Below are positions 6,561-6,913 of a stretch of DNA of 6,913 nucleotides, piece after piece. Source of the stretch: an uncultured Novosphingobium sp. (GTDB lineage: Bacteria; Pseudomonadota; Alphaproteobacteria; Sphingomonadales; Sphingomonadaceae). The stretch is from the NCBI GenBank assembly GCA_938005655.1, contig CALLNA010000291.1, forward strand, positions 1 to 6,913, written 5' to 3'. Positions within the stretch are counted from its first letter, which is position 1. Each line of letters begins with the position of its first letter. Under the pieces are notes generated by a model. The model searched no databases. It was not told the origin of the DNA and saw nothing but the letters and a program-made list of their open reading frames with translations. Made by a program: the position numbers and the translations under genes.

Positions 6561-6913
6561 ATGGATGAGCTTATGGACCCGCCCGCCGGCCGGCGCGAGC
6601 AAAAGAAGGCCGACGTCCGCAACCGCATTTCCGACGCGATCATCGCGTTGATTGCCGAAGGGCGGCTCGACCTCAGCCACGACCTCGTGGCCGAGCGCAC
6701 GGGAATTGGCCGGCGCACGGTCTATCGCTATTTCCCGGACCGCGACGCCCTGCTCAACGCCGCCTGGGACCGGGTGCGGGCGATGATGGGCGAGGGGGCG
6801 AGCCTGCCCGCCAGCGCGGAGGATCTCGTCGAGATGCTCCCGGCGGTCCCCGCCGGGCTCGACGCCATCGCCCCGGTCGCAACCCTCGTCCGGACCACCC
6901 CGCAGGGCCGGGC
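6561..6913 (+). CDS. TetR/AcrR-family transcriptional regulator, 3' end cut by window
   Basis: The first 117 residues of a DNA-binding repressor are present. After a short charged leader, helix 1 spans about 18-33 (DVRNRISDAIIALIAE), and the helix-turn-helix is at about 40-59 (HDLVAERTGIGRRTVYRYFP). It is followed by DRDALLNAAW, the classic TetR signature. The ligand-binding part starts near residue 70 and is incomplete, so the inducer cannot be guessed. The ATG at 6561 is preferred, with TGAGG 5 bases upstream; an in-frame ATG at 6573 is possible. An ATG at 6550 is in another frame. The gene is divergent from the VOC-like gene and shares with it a gap holding two palindromic operators, so it probably represses both itself and that gene. 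Confidence 0.88.
   Translation, partial: MDELMDPPAGRREQKKADVRNRISDAIIALIAEGRLDLSHDLVAERTGIGRRTVYRYFPDRDALLNAAWDRVRAMMGEGASLPASAEDLVEMLPAVPAGLDAIAPVATLVRTTPQGR

Overview
The window is about two-thirds G+C, with codon third positions strongly G/C. It reads as chromosomal DNA of an alphaproteobacterium, most likely a sphingomonad (Sphingomonadales). Three things support this: the tkt-gap-pgk order, the run of a small coiled-coil gene, zapA, an RNA gap and 5-formyl-THF cyclo-ligase followed by a DUF2842 gene, and the wording of the proteins. I see no phage, insertion sequence, CRISPR array or obvious foreign island. Most of the window is core housekeeping DNA.

Layout. Positions 1-53 are the 3' two-thirds of a tRNA-Asp(GUC) gene on the + strand. 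Positions 61-1579 hold a leftward cluster. In transcription order it is a 61-aa coiled-coil protein (ZauP-like, upstream partner of ZapA), zapA, a roughly 260-bp non-coding gap that probably encodes 6S RNA, 5-formyltetrahydrofolate cyclo-ligase, and a 75-aa DUF2842 membrane protein. The protein genes overlap or abut, so translation is probably coupled. A roughly 190-bp divergent region (1580-1765) separates this cluster from a rightward central-carbon operon: transketolase (tkt), glyceraldehyde-3-phosphate dehydrogenase (gap) and phosphoglycerate kinase (pgk). The fructose-bisphosphate aldolase gene that often follows pgk in relatives is absent. Instead pgk runs almost into a leftward gene (5997-6464) for a protein with a probable VOC/glyoxalase-like fold. 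A TetR-family regulator (6561 onward, cut by the window end) is divergent from that gene.

Main points to check. (1) pgk is not intact as written: about 16 bases are missing near 4901-4910, which shifts the frame and removes the segment that should carry the catalytic arginine. It is either a real lesion or an assembly error. (2) The divergent gap between the VOC-like gene and the TetR gene holds two near-identical 17-bp palindromic boxes arranged as mirror images. Each box contributes a TTGACA -35 to one of the two outward promoters, a compact self-regulated switch. (3) The zapA-cyclo-ligase gap folds, on the leftward strand, into a long rod with a large internal bubble, as expected of 6S RNA. 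(4) A perfect 12-bp hairpin separates gap from pgk.

I did not find a clearly new multi-gene system. The TetR/VOC-like pair of unknown ligand is the least understood part.
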